7,796 bases of DNA from Acidobacteriota bacterium (GCA_021781255.1 JAJXXG010000508.1:1-7796); one strand, 5' to 3'. Counted from the stretch's first letter, positions 1 to 6,335 are shown. Numbers and translations: made by a program. Notes: generated by a model not told the origin, from the sequence alone.

Positions 1-560
1 AGTTGCCCTGTCGTTGTCACCGGCCGCCCGCGAACAATGGCTCTGGCGATTCTCCGCGACCTCCTTTCCTCTCCGTATTCGTAAATAAGGTCTGCCAGCT
101 CACGCTCGCTCGCCTCATTCACCACTTGTTCGGCGGTTGGCCCGGAGCGCGTGTCCATGCGCATATCCAACGGCCCGTCCGCCATAAAACTGAATCCCCT
201 GTGCGCCTCGTCCAGTTGCAGGCTGCTCACGCCAAAGTCGGCCAGAATGCCATCCACTGAGGCCGGCTGAACATGCTGCTCAATGGAGCTGAAGGGCTCA
301 TTGATCAGCTGCATCCGCGGCGCCCGGCTGCCCAGCTCGTTTGAAACACGAGCCAGCCGCATCTTTGCCAGCGCCATGGCCTGCGGATCGCGGTCAAACG
401 CTATCAGCAAGCCGTCCGGGCCCAGCAACCGAGCCAGTTCCGACGAATGCCCTGCCATGCCCAGCGTGCAGTCCACATAGGTGCCGCCCGCGCGCACATC
501 AAGAAACTCAATCGCTTCTTTTAAAAGAACCGGCACATGGCGTTCGCGTTGGTTCGTCAT
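1..560 (-). CDS. rsmH: 16S rRNA (cytosine(1402)-N(4))-methyltransferase RsmH, N-terminal part
   Basis: RsmH (MraW) uses S-adenosylmethionine to methylate N4 of C1402 in the 16S rRNA P-site region, acting on the small subunit in the cytoplasm. The frame is open from an ATG at 560 to the left edge, giving 186 residues of a protein usually about 300 long, so the C-terminal third lies outside. Visible family signatures are HVPVLLKEAIEFL (residues 8-20), the SAM-binding loop DCTLGMAGHS (30-39, usually DGTLGxGGHS), FDRDPQAM (55-62), DFGVSSLQLD (108-117), RGFSFMADGPLDMRMD (121-136) and EYGEERRSRRIARAIV (161-176). The gene follows mraZ after 26 nt, the standard dcw order, and is probably co-transcribed with it. 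A GGGGGAG ribosome binding site lies just upstream of the ATG. The assignment is secure; the only departures seen are mild (Cys and Ala for two Gly in the SAM loop). Confidence 0.96.
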   Translation of the reverse strand, partial: MTNQRERHVPVLLKEAIEFLDVRAGGTYVDCTLGMAGHSSELARLLGPDGLLIAFDRDPQAMALAKMRLARVSNELGSRAPRMQLINEPFSSIEQHVQPASVDGILADFGVSSLQLDEAHRGFSFMADGPLDMRMDTRSGPTAEQVVNEASERELADLIYEYGEERRSRRIARAIVRGRPVTTTGQ

Positions 561-563
561 GCG

Positions 564-578
564 CTCCCCCTGAGGGGC
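564..578 (-). promoter_or_regulatory. rsmH ribosome binding site inside a small GC hairpin
   Basis: Reading the minus strand, GCCCCTCAGGGGGAG ends 3 nt before the rsmH ATG. The purine run AGGGGGAG is the ribosome binding site. CCCC (574-577 read in reverse complement) can pair with GGGG (567-570) across a 3-nt loop, so the Shine-Dalgarno sequence would be partly hidden in a four-pair all-GC stem. The sequence is certain; a translational effect, such as coupling to ribosomes finishing mraZ 10-25 nt upstream, is inference. Confidence 0.5.
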
Positions 579-586
579 AAAAACCG

Positions 587-1036
587 TCAACTCCGGCGAC
601 CCAGGATCGCGGCCATCGCCTTGCGATCCTCGGCCGTCAGTTCATTGGCCTGCAGATTCTGTTCAAAGGCCTCCCGGTTATGCACTTCCAGGTAGGTCCT
701 CATGCCAAAAACCGTCACCTCGGCGTCCAGCTTGGCCGTTGTGCGCAGAATCTGCGGCAGCAACAACCGCGCCTGGCCATCCATCTCCACCTGCTGACCG
801 TAATAGCTGGTCAGATTCAGGTACTTCCGCACGGCGTCATCCAGCGTGCTGGAGTCGGCCAACTGCGCCTCCCGCTTCTCCCACTCCGGCAAAGGCCAGA
901 TCTCGGCGCTCTTTCCGTCCGTGCTGGTGATGTAAAACTGCGTCACATTGGCGGCATCCACCAGTTGTTTGAAGGCAGCCGGGAGCTTTAAACGCCCCTT
1001 CTCATCTACCTTCGTCGGGTGGTTGCCCCTGAACAT
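587..1036 (-). CDS. mraZ: Transcriptional regulator MraZ
   Basis: MraZ is a DNA-binding protein of the AbrB/SpoVT swapped-hairpin type. It forms ring-shaped oligomers on the nucleoid and represses its own dcw operon in the species studied. The protein has 149 residues, the normal length. The first repeat carries DEKGRLKLP (residues 11-19), the classical DxKGRxxxP motif. The second is DGQARLLLP (86-94), in which the usual Gly is Ala, followed by the typical ILRTTAKLDAEVTVFGM stretch (96-112). The ATG at 1036 is preceded by GAGGCGGA at a suitable distance, and MFRGN is the canonical N-terminus, which fixes the start. It is the first gene of the dcw cluster, with rsmH 26 nt downstream. A promoter and a repeat array fitting a MraZ operator lie 140-210 bp upstream, so autoregulation is likely. 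Confidence 0.97.
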   Translation of the reverse strand: MFRGNHPTKVDEKGRLKLPAAFKQLVDAANVTQFYITSTDGKSAEIWPLPEWEKREAQLADSSTLDDAVRKYLNLTSYYGQQVEMDGQARLLLPQILRTTAKLDAEVTVFGMRTYLEVHNREAFEQNLQANELTAEDRKAMAAILGRRS

Positions 1037-1173
1037 TGCGTCCGCCTCGCTTGTGATTCCGCCTGCGTTGAATTCTCTTTCCGGTTATCGAGAGTGGTTC
1101 CACAACCAGCTCAAACCCTCTGCAATCGGCAGGAGCGGGAGAAATCGGGGTAATCTTGACCTGAAACCAGCAT

Positions 1174-1203
1174 CTTTACTCCCTTTTGCTCCCATTTACT
1201 CCA
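1174..1203 (-). promoter_or_regulatory. Probable MraZ operator: three tandem 10-bp repeats
   Basis: The minus strand reads TGGAG TAAAT, GGGAG CAAAA, GGGAG TAAAG: three (T/G)GGAG cores each followed by a 5-nt A-rich spacer, with an exact period of 10 bp (cores at 1199-1203, 1189-1193 and 1179-1183). Known MraZ binding regions in other bacteria are three G-rich direct repeats with 5-nt spacers upstream of mraZ, which matches this layout. The array begins about 12 bp downstream of the proposed -10, so bound MraZ would cover the start of transcription. A further GGGAGCAA copy lies at 1231-1238, inside and next to the -35. The repeats are seen; MraZ binding is inferred from position and pattern. 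Confidence 0.75.
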
Positions 1204-1214
1204 CTTCAGACACG

Positions 1215-1243
1215 ATAATAGCCCACATTGTTGCTCCCTCCAA
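1215..1243 (-). promoter_or_regulatory. Promoter of mraZ-rsmH (dcw operon)
   Basis: On the minus strand, TTGGAG (1238-1243) and TATTAT (1215-1220) are separated by exactly 17 nt. Each is a good match to the sigma-70 consensus (TTGACA, TATAAT). Transcription would start near 1207 and run directly into the MraZ repeat array. The spacing and placement make this the best promoter candidate upstream of mraZ. Confidence 0.65.
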
Positions 1244-1293
1244 TAGAAATTCTGTTCAAAGCCCGCAATCCAGGCGGCTTTCCTGCCTCGACC

Positions 1294-1321
1294 TAGCCGG
1301 CAAAATCAGGAAGTCCGGCTA
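1294..1321. repeat. Inverted repeat TAGCCGG / CCGGCTA
   Basis: Perfect 7-bp arms (1294-1300 and 1315-1321) are separated by a 14-nt loop in the non-coding stretch between the DUF2127 gene and mraZ. No T-run follows on either strand, so it is not a standard terminator. It could be a weak RNA stem or a binding site; the sequence does not decide. Confidence 0.45.
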
Positions 1322-1436
1322 ATTGTGCCCATAGTTTCAAAAGACACAAGATATAGTGTTGATTGATTTGAGCCCTCCCGGCGCGAAGGCCTTTTCAGAG
1401 GTCACGGAAGGGTATAGAGGGGAAGAACAAGCAGAT

Positions 1437-1946
1437 CTATTCGCTCGCGGCTTCTTCGTTCCGCTTCCTGCGCTCCACCACCACTTTCAGCAGATACAGA
1501 AGCACGAACCCGTTCACCACAAGGAGGCCTACGCGGACCCAGGTGAGTTTCCGGAAGACTTCAAAGATCTCCCAGGGCAGGAACGATGCCGTGATAAAGA
1601 GGGTGAGGTACTCGCCCCAGGCCTTCTCCAGGTAGAGCCCAATCCCCTCCGCCAGGCTGAGGCCCGCATAGCTGAAGGCTACCACCCCTATGCGCCGCAG
1701 CAGCGGATCGTCCAGAATCTCAGCCTTTTCCAGCACAAAGTTCACAAAGCGCGATTCCGGATTGAAGCGCAGCGCCGAGGTAACCTGTGCCAGCACATCT
1801 CCCACGTCCTGATGCAGAAGGCGCAGCGCTCCGAAGCCGATTGCGGCAATCAGCAGGGCTTGGACAAACTTGTACACCGCGATCAGCACCAACCACTTAT
1901 TGTGGTGGTGTACTTGCAAATCGGGCTGCGGCAAGGGATCGGTCAT
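1437..1946 (-). CDS. DUF2127 family integral membrane protein
   Basis: The predicted inner-membrane protein has 169 residues and unknown function. Four hydrophobic segments are seen at about residues 18-44, 86-105, 112-128 and 136-158. A short polar N-terminus with HHH lies at 13-15, and the C-terminal tail is basic then acidic (ERRKRNEEAASE). The stretch KAWGEYLTLFITASFLPWEIFEVF (read as residues 108-131) is the hallmark of the DUF2127 family, where the form is roughly WaewLt.i.tg.fiP.EiyEl. I chose the ATG at 1946; a TTG at 1961 would add five residues (ending before MTDPL), and neither has a strong ribosome binding site. It is divergent from the SRPBCC gene across 118 bp. A possible promoter on its strand is TTGGGA, 17 nt, TTAACG just upstream, but it is weak. 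The family assignment is fairly sure, the function unknown. Confidence 0.85.
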   Translation of the reverse strand: MTDPLPQPDLQVHHHNKWLVLIAVYKFVQALLIAAIGFGALRLLHQDVGDVLAQVTSALRFNPESRFVNFVLEKAEILDDPLLRRIGVVAFSYAGLSLAEGIGLYLEKAWGEYLTLFITASFLPWEIFEVFRKLTWVRVGLLVVNGFVLLYLLKVVVERRKRNEEAASE

Positions 1947-2064
1947 CGTACGGCAAATCAAGCGGCACAGTGGCTGTTCTCTTTACGTTAATTGATGCGG
2001 CAAGGTTCTCCCAACACGGCCCCTGCGGCCATCGCTGAATCCGGCTGCCCCGAGCGTCATCTAA

Positions 2065-2622
2065 ATGCTGATGGTAAAGCGCCTTACAACATCCCAATGG
2101 CTTCCAGTCCCGGTAGAACAGGTGTTTGCCTTCTTCGCAAGCCCGGAAAACCTGCCCAGGCTGATGCCGCCCGAGTTGCGCACGCGCATCGAGGAGCTGC
2201 GCCTGCAGCCACCCCCTCCCTGCCCCTCCACGGATGCGGCCCTGCCGGCACACGAGAACACCCAGGCTGCAGGCGTGGGAACAGAAATTGTCATCAGTTT
2301 CTGTCCGGTTCCATGGCTTCCATTCCGCGTACGCTGGGTCGCGCGCATCGTCGAGTTTGCATGGCACAGTCATTTTGTGGATGAGCAGGTCCGCGGCCCA
2401 TTCCGCAGATTTCGCCATCGCCACGGCATCCAGCCGGAGATGCGGAACGGAACCGCTGGCACCCTGGTAAGCGACGACCTTGAGTTTTCGCTCCCGTTCG
2501 GCTGGCTGGGCAGTTTGGCCGCCGGGCTCGTGCGGCGGCAACTGATGGCCTCGTTCCGGGCTCGACAGGAGCGGCTTCCGCAGATGCTCGCATCCGGCGC
2601 GGAAACGCCGCAGAGCAGTTGA
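2065..2622 (+). CDS. SRPBCC-fold (START-like, cyclase/dehydrase type) protein
   Basis: This is a 185-residue cytoplasmic protein of the SRPBCC superfamily (COG4276-like), whose helix-grip fold encloses a hydrophobic ligand cavity; the ligand is unknown. Signatures are WLPVPVEQVFAFFASPENLPRLMPP (residues 12-36), the strand region GVGTEIVISF (70-79), PFRVRWVARIVEF (86-98), FVDEQVRGPFRRFRHRH (104-120), GTLVSDDLEFSLPFGWLG (132-149) and the C-terminal helix VRRQLMASFRARQERLPQML (156-175). A Pro-rich stretch (about 47-62) sits where family members have a short variable loop. The ATG at 2065 has no clear ribosome binding site, and ATG at 2071 is an equal alternative. The stop lies 1 nt from the stop of the convergent amidohydrolase-like gene. 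The fold is clear, the biological role is not. Confidence 0.88.
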   Translation: MLMVKRLTTSQWLPVPVEQVFAFFASPENLPRLMPPELRTRIEELRLQPPPPCPSTDAALPAHENTQAAGVGTEIVISFCPVPWLPFRVRWVARIVEFAWHSHFVDEQVRGPFRRFRHRHGIQPEMRNGTAGTLVSDDLEFSLPFGWLGSLAAGLVRRQLMASFRARQERLPQMLASGAETPQSS

Positions 2623-2623
2623 G

Positions 2624-4102
2624 CTATCGTTTCAGATTGAGCAGCGCGGCCCGATCCACGACGTTGCCATCCACAATCAGCGTAGAGATGCGCCGCGCAT
2701 TCCAGATGCTCACCGTTGGGTCGCCATCCACCACCAGGATGTCGGCACGGCGTCCGGGGGCAATCAGGCCCAGTTCCGTCCAGCCGAACTGCAACGAGTA
2801 ATTATCGGTAGCCGCCGCCAGGGCTTCGCGCGGAGAGAGTCCCAGACGCACCAGCATCTCCAGCTCTGTGTGCATGGAGATGCCCGGCATGGAACCCGAA
2901 ACCGGCGCGCCAGAGGCCGCCAGATAGTGCGGATAGGCGGCGAAGAGAACCGTATTGATGTTCCAGAGCCGCAGTGCAGCCTGGTCCGCCTTCTTGCGCT
3001 GATTCTCCTGCATCCAGCGCTGCGCGGTCGCCGGCAGCCGCCGGGTCCACGGTGCCAGCGGATACACCATCTCCCCGGTAGCCGGGTCAGCTGGCTGTGA
3101 AAGGTTCGCCGGATTGATCAGCGACGCGGCTGGCTCGCGCCACAGGTTCCGATGCCCGGGCAGGCGCAGGTAATACGTGCTGAAGGTGGGCATGAGCACC
3201 GCATGATGCATCGCCACAAAGCGCGCGTAGTTGCGCAGATGCAGATCGGTGGGGGGCAGGTGCTGCGCATAGTCATAGGCCGTGTTGGCCGCCGTGCCGT
3301 AGGCGTCCTCCGCCAGCGGCCGTTGCAGCTCATCGGGGATCACGCCCAACTCGTAGTGGCCCATATGCAGCAGCACATCCACACCGGCCTCGATGCCCAC
3401 CTGGTATGGCGTGGAGACAAACTCTCCGTAGGTGACCAGTCCCATCTGATGCGCGCGGGCGATGATCCATTGCGTATTGGCCGCAGTCAGGTCGGGGCCG
3501 AGCCACAAGGCCCGCGTGCCCATGCGGGCTATGTCCGCCAGTTGGCGAGAGGTCTCCTCCGGGCTCAGTTCCACGGGATGGACGCCTTCGCGCAGCCTGC
3601 CCGCCCATTCCTTCCGGCCGATCAGCAGGCTGTAGTTGTCCGTGGTGCCGATGGAGTCAATCAGGTAAAGATGCGGCCGGGGATTCGCGGAAAAAGCGAC
3701 GATTCCGTGCTGCCCGTCTGACCGCGCAACCACCGTGGTCACGCCCATGTAGAGGTCGGCGCTCGCTTCTCCCTCGGTGCTCATGCCGGCATAGCCGTCC
3801 ACCAGGCCCGGGATCAAGTACCTCCCTGTGCAGTCGATGACGCGCGCGTCCTTGGGTATCGGCACTTCCAGGCGGGAGCCCACCTGCAGAACGCGCCCTT
3901 CGTTCACCAGGACGACGGCATCGTGCAGGTCTCTGGCGGAGCGGCCCCAGTTCGTAACATCGATTACCGTGCCGCCTGCCAGCACCAGCGGCGCACCGGC
4001 TGCGCCAGACGCATACGGCGACGGTGCCTGCGCACAGCAGATGGAGCCTGTAAGAACGCATCCAGCAATCCACGCCAGAACATTACGAAGAGATCGCGTC
4101 AT
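2624..4102 (-). CDS. Exported amidohydrolase-like protein lacking the usual metal ligands
   Basis: The protein has 492 residues. A signal peptide is seen at 1-24 (Arg at 3 and 6, hydrophobic core LAWIAGCVLTG, likely cut after CCA), so it is probably periplasmic. The amidohydrolase layout is present: start strand PLVLAGGTVIDVT (38-50), CTGRYLIPGLVDGYAGM (91-107), LYMGVTTVVAR (117-127), GIEAGVDVLLHMGHYE (236-251), MHTELEMLVRLGLSPREALAAAT (410-432) and LGLIAPGRRADILVVDGDP (444-462). The expected HxH after PGLVD is YAG (104-106). The position of the next His is YGEF (225-228), and the late GTD-type Asp is SGAP (397-400). H246 and H249 remain. The fold is therefore clear but classical metal-dependent hydrolysis is doubtful. 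I chose the ATG at 4102 because it gives a clean signal peptide and lies about 55 nt after a promoter; the frame is open further up to 4192. It is convergent with the SRPBCC gene. Confidence 0.85.
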   Translation of the reverse strand: MTRSLRNVLAWIAGCVLTGSICCAQAPSPYASGAAGAPLVLAGGTVIDVTNWGRSARDLHDAVVLVNEGRVLQVGSRLEVPIPKDARVIDCTGRYLIPGLVDGYAGMSTEGEASADLYMGVTTVVARSDGQHGIVAFSANPRPHLYLIDSIGTTDNYSLLIGRKEWAGRLREGVHPVELSPEETSRQLADIARMGTRALWLGPDLTAANTQWIIARAHQMGLVTYGEFVSTPYQVGIEAGVDVLLHMGHYELGVIPDELQRPLAEDAYGTAANTAYDYAQHLPPTDLHLRNYARFVAMHHAVLMPTFSTYYLRLPGHRNLWREPAASLINPANLSQPADPATGEMVYPLAPWTRRLPATAQRWMQENQRKKADQAALRLWNINTVLFAAYPHYLAASGAPVSGSMPGISMHTELEMLVRLGLSPREALAAATDNYSLQFGWTELGLIAPGRRADILVVDGDPTVSIWNARRISTLIVDGNVVDRAALLNLKR

Positions 4103-4163
4103 GAATTTGGTCTTTTGCGAATTGTCGCACACGCGTTCTGCAAGAACGATGAACGGCTCCATT

Positions 4164-4192
4164 CTAATAATGTGCCCTTTCAAGGGGTTCAA
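4164..4192 (-). promoter_or_regulatory. Promoter of the amidohydrolase-like gene
   Basis: On the minus strand TTGAAC (4187-4192) and TATTAG (4164-4169) are spaced by 17 nt, a good sigma-70-type pair, starting 10 nt after the dxs stop region. Transcription would begin near 4157. That would exclude the upstream in-frame ATGs at 4162 and 4192 as translation starts and leave a leader of about 55 nt before the ATG at 4102. The gene therefore need not depend on read-through from dxs. Confidence 0.6.
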
Positions 4193-4201
4193 GGCAGGTC
4201 G

Positions 4202-6091
4202 CTAGCTCGCAAACAGAGTGCGCCTTTGCCGGCGCGCAAGCAATGGCAGGGCCTGTGCATACGCGGCATCCACCGTCAATCCGTACTTGGCGCGCAATGC
4301 ATCCACCTTGCCGTGCTCAATAAACTGATCGGGCCAGCCGATTCGCACCACGGGAACCGCGATGCCCATCTCATCCAGGGCTTCCAGAACAGCCGCGCCA
4401 AAGCCTCCCATCTTCACATGATCTTCAAACGTGACGATTACCGCCACCTTGCGCGCATAGTGTTCAAGCATCTCCCGATCCACCGGCTTTACAAAGCGTG
4501 GATTGATAACCGCCGCTGAGAATCCGTCGCGCTCCATCCGCGAGCCCAGCTCCTGGGCCATCGTAATCATGGGACCAAGGCCCAGAATCGCGATGTCAGA
4601 GCCGTCGGTCAGAACCTCGGCTTTGCCAACGGGCAGCAGTTGCGGCTCCGGTTTGCAGGCCACTCCGGCAACAGCACCGCGCGGATAGCGAATGGCGCTC
4701 GGGCCGGGAAGCTGCAACGCGGTCTTCATCATGTCGGCCAGCTCATCCTCATCCTTGGGCGCCATCAGCACCATGTCCGGCACGCCGTGCAGATAGGCAA
4801 TGTCAAAGAGTCCATGGTGGGTCGGCCCGTCGTCGCCGGAGAGGCCGGCGCGATCCATGCAGAAGACCACCGGCAGATTCTGCAGGCAGACGTCATGCAC
4901 AATGGGATCGAAGGCGCGCTGCAGAAATGTGGAGTAGATGGCGCAGACTGGCCGGAAACCGCGCGTCGCCATGCCCGCCGCAAAGATCACCGCGTGCTCT
5001 TCGGCAATGCCCACGTCAAAGTAGCGGCGCGGATGGTGCGGCCGGAAAAGATCAAGGCCCGTGCCGTTGGGCATGGCCGCCGTGATGGCTACAACGCGCT
5101 CATCCTGGTGCGCCAGTTTTACCAGCGTATTGGCAAAGACCTCAGAGTAGGTAAGCTGGCCGGCCGGTTTGGTCTTGCCGGTCTCAGGATCATACGGCCC
5201 CAGGCCGTGGAACTTTTTCTGCCCGTCGAGCGCGGGCTGATAGCCGCGCCCCTTCTGCGTAAGCACGTGGAGCAGCACGGGGCGATCTTCCGCCTTCAGA
5301 AACTTGAGCGTCTCCATCAGCAGCGGCAGGTTATGGCCGTCGATAGGGCCGAAGTACTGCAGCCCGAACTCCTCAAACAGGATGGAGGGCCACAGCATGC
5401 TTTTGGCGGCTTCCTCTGCGCGGCGCACCACGTTGATGGCCGTCTTGCCGCCAAAGCGCTCCACAAGCCGAGCCGCGGACTCATGGAAGTTGCGGTAGTG
5501 CTCATTGGTGACGATGCGGTGGAAGTAGCGCGCGATGGCGCCCACGTTGCGATCAATGGACCACTCATTGTCATTGAGCACAACAATCAGGCGCTTGGTC
5601 TGCTCGGCAATGTTGTTGAGCGCCTCAAACGAGATGCCATTCGTAAAAGCGGCATCACCGGCCACGGCAATCACATGCTCGTTGCCGCCCGCCAGGTCCC
5701 GCGCCACAGCCATGCCGAGCGCTGCAGAGAGCGCCGTACCCGCGTGGCCTGCGCCGTAGCAGTCATGCTCGCTCTCGGTTCGCAGCATAAAGCCGTTCAG
5801 GCCGCCCGGCTGGCGAATCGTCTCAAAGCGGTCGCGACGTCCGGTAAGAATCTTGTGGATGTAGGCCTGATGGCTGACGTCAAAGAGAATCTTGTCCTGC
5901 GGAGTATCAAAGACCGCATGCAGGGCCAGGGTAAGCTCCACCACACCGAGATTCGGCCCAAGATGCCCGCCCGTGCGGGAGAGCGTCTGGATGAGGAATG
6001 CGCGAATCTCCTCCGCCAGTTCCGCCATTTGCGCAAAGTTCAGGCGTTTTACATCGGCGGGCGATTGAATGGATTCCAGCAAAGTTCCCAT
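4202..6091 (-). CDS. dxs: 1-deoxy-D-xylulose-5-phosphate synthase (variant type)
   Basis: DXS condenses pyruvate and glyceraldehyde 3-phosphate, releasing CO2, to give 1-deoxyxylulose 5-phosphate. This is the first MEP-pathway step toward isoprenoids, and the product also feeds thiamine and pyridoxal synthesis. The enzyme is cytosolic and thiamine diphosphate-dependent. The protein has 629 residues, normal for the family. Landmarks are GGHLGPNLGVVEL (41-53), DVSHQAYIHKILTGRRDRF (71-89, usually DVGHQ), GAGHAGTALSAALGMA (113-128), the cofactor motif GDAAFTNG (145-152) to LNDNEWSI (172-179), YFGPIDGHNLP (246-256), DVGIAEEHA (359-367, E364 catalytic), YSTFLQRAFDP (386-396), DRAGLSGDDGPTHHG (413-427) and IRYPRG (467-472). 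GDA replaces the usual GDG. The ATG at 6091 is chosen for GGAAGGA 5 nt upstream and the N-terminal family fit; the frame stays open to 6514 but the extension is non-conserved. It is divergent from the SnoaL-like gene. Confidence 0.96.
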   Translation of the reverse strand: MGTLLESIQSPADVKRLNFAQMAELAEEIRAFLIQTLSRTGGHLGPNLGVVELTLALHAVFDTPQDKILFDVSHQAYIHKILTGRRDRFETIRQPGGLNGFMLRTESEHDCYGAGHAGTALSAALGMAVARDLAGGNEHVIAVAGDAAFTNGISFEALNNIAEQTKRLIVVLNDNEWSIDRNVGAIARYFHRIVTNEHYRNFHESAARLVERFGGKTAINVVRRAEEAAKSMLWPSILFEEFGLQYFGPIDGHNLPLLMETLKFLKAEDRPVLLHVLTQKGRGYQPALDGQKKFHGLGPYDPETGKTKPAGQLTYSEVFANTLVKLAHQDERVVAITAAMPNGTGLDLFRPHHPRRYFDVGIAEEHAVIFAAGMATRGFRPVCAIYSTFLQRAFDPIVHDVCLQNLPVVFCMDRAGLSGDDGPTHHGLFDIAYLHGVPDMVLMAPKDEDELADMMKTALQLPGPSAIRYPRGAVAGVACKPEPQLLPVGKAEVLTDGSDIAILGLGPMITMAQELGSRMERDGFSAAVINPRFVKPVDREMLEHYARKVAVIVTFEDHVKMGGFGAAVLEALDEMGIAVPVVRIGWPDQFIEHGKVDALRAKYGLTVDAAYAQALPLLARRQRRTLFAS

Positions 6092-6096
6092 TTGCG

Positions 6097-6103
6097 TCCT
6101 TCC
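6097..6103 (-). promoter_or_regulatory. Ribosome binding site of dxs
   Basis: GGAAGGA on the minus strand ends 5 nt before the ATG at 6091. It is the only good Shine-Dalgarno sequence near a possible dxs start and decides in favour of the 629-residue form. Confidence 0.75.
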
Positions 6104-6244
6104 CCCGGGAAATGCCGGGTATCCAACAACAAACCCAGCGATCCGGTGGAGCTCCGAGACCATGCCGACCGGTGCGGACAGCAGCTCTCCTGCGAAGCAC
6201 CGAGGCTGCCTGTCAAAAACCGGACCACGTGAGCGTACCAGACA

Positions 6245-6273
6245 AGTATAGCAATCTGCCAGATTACAGAAAC
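6245..6273 (-). promoter_or_regulatory. dxs promoter, extended -10 type
   Basis: The minus strand has TGC-TATACT (6245-6253), an extended -10 (TGn plus a five-of-six TATAAT match). The hexamer 17 nt upstream, GTTTCT (6268-6273), is a poor -35, which an extended -10 can tolerate. Transcription would start near 6238 and give a leader of about 145 nt. The spacer carries a palindrome (6253-6265), suggesting control by a DNA-binding protein. Confidence 0.55.
6253..6265. promoter_or_regulatory. Palindromic operator candidate AATCTG-C-CAGATT
   Basis: This is a perfect inverted repeat with 6-bp arms around one central base, sitting between the proposed -10 and -35 of dxs. A repressor bound here would block RNA polymerase. 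The palindrome is seen directly; which protein binds, if any, is unknown. Confidence 0.45.
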
Positions 6274-6280
6274 CGCTCTG

Positions 6281-6319
6281 TTTTGACGCTACGGAAGCAC
6301 CAAAGTTGCGCTTTTGACG
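6281..6319 (+). repeat. Direct octamer repeat TTTTGACG, 31 bp apart
   Basis: TTTTGACG occurs at 6281-6288 and 6312-6319, three helical turns apart, between the two divergent promoters. Both contain a -35-like TTGACG reading rightward, but no good -10 follows either at 16-18 nt. It could be a pair of regulator sites or chance in a short sequence. Confidence 0.3.
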
Positions 6320-6335
6320 GTCGCGGCGCGCCCGG

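Larger units (their letters stand above)
1037..1436. other. 400-bp non-coding region upstream of the dcw cluster
   Basis: No convincing coding frame is present. The part nearest mraZ (1037-1206) would be an mRNA leader of about 170 nt if the promoter at 1215-1243 is used. It contains GGTT-GTGG-AACC (a short hairpin candidate near 1096-1107) but nothing I recognise as a riboswitch. The part from 1245 to 1436 follows the DUF2127 gene. It contains one inverted repeat (1294-1321) and is AT-richer than the flanking genes. I saw no GC-stem plus T-run terminator for the DUF2127 gene. Confidence 0.6.

Noticed and set aside
1356..1991. 211-codon plus-strand frame opposite the DUF2127 gene
   Set aside because: It is a shadow of the membrane protein; the minus-strand product has four clear hydrophobic segments and a family motif.
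4176..4187. CCCTT/AAGGG hairpin after dxs as a terminator
   Set aside because: The stem is only 5 bp with a 2-nt loop and no T-run follows; the sequence is better explained as the spacer of the downstream promoter.
4103..4192. Longer N-terminus for the amidohydrolase-like protein (start at 4192 or 4162)
   Set aside because: Those codons lie upstream of or at the predicted transcription start, and would bury the signal peptide 20-30 residues inside the protein.
6211..6216. Perfect TTGACA on the minus strand in the dxs leader
   Set aside because: No acceptable -10 hexamer follows at 16-18 nt, so it is not counted as a second dxs promoter.
4640..6232. 530-codon open frame on the plus strand, opposite dxs
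   Set aside because: It is antisense to a clear dxs gene, and its His/Arg/Gly-rich composition is typical of a complementary frame in GC-rich DNA; no family signature is seen.
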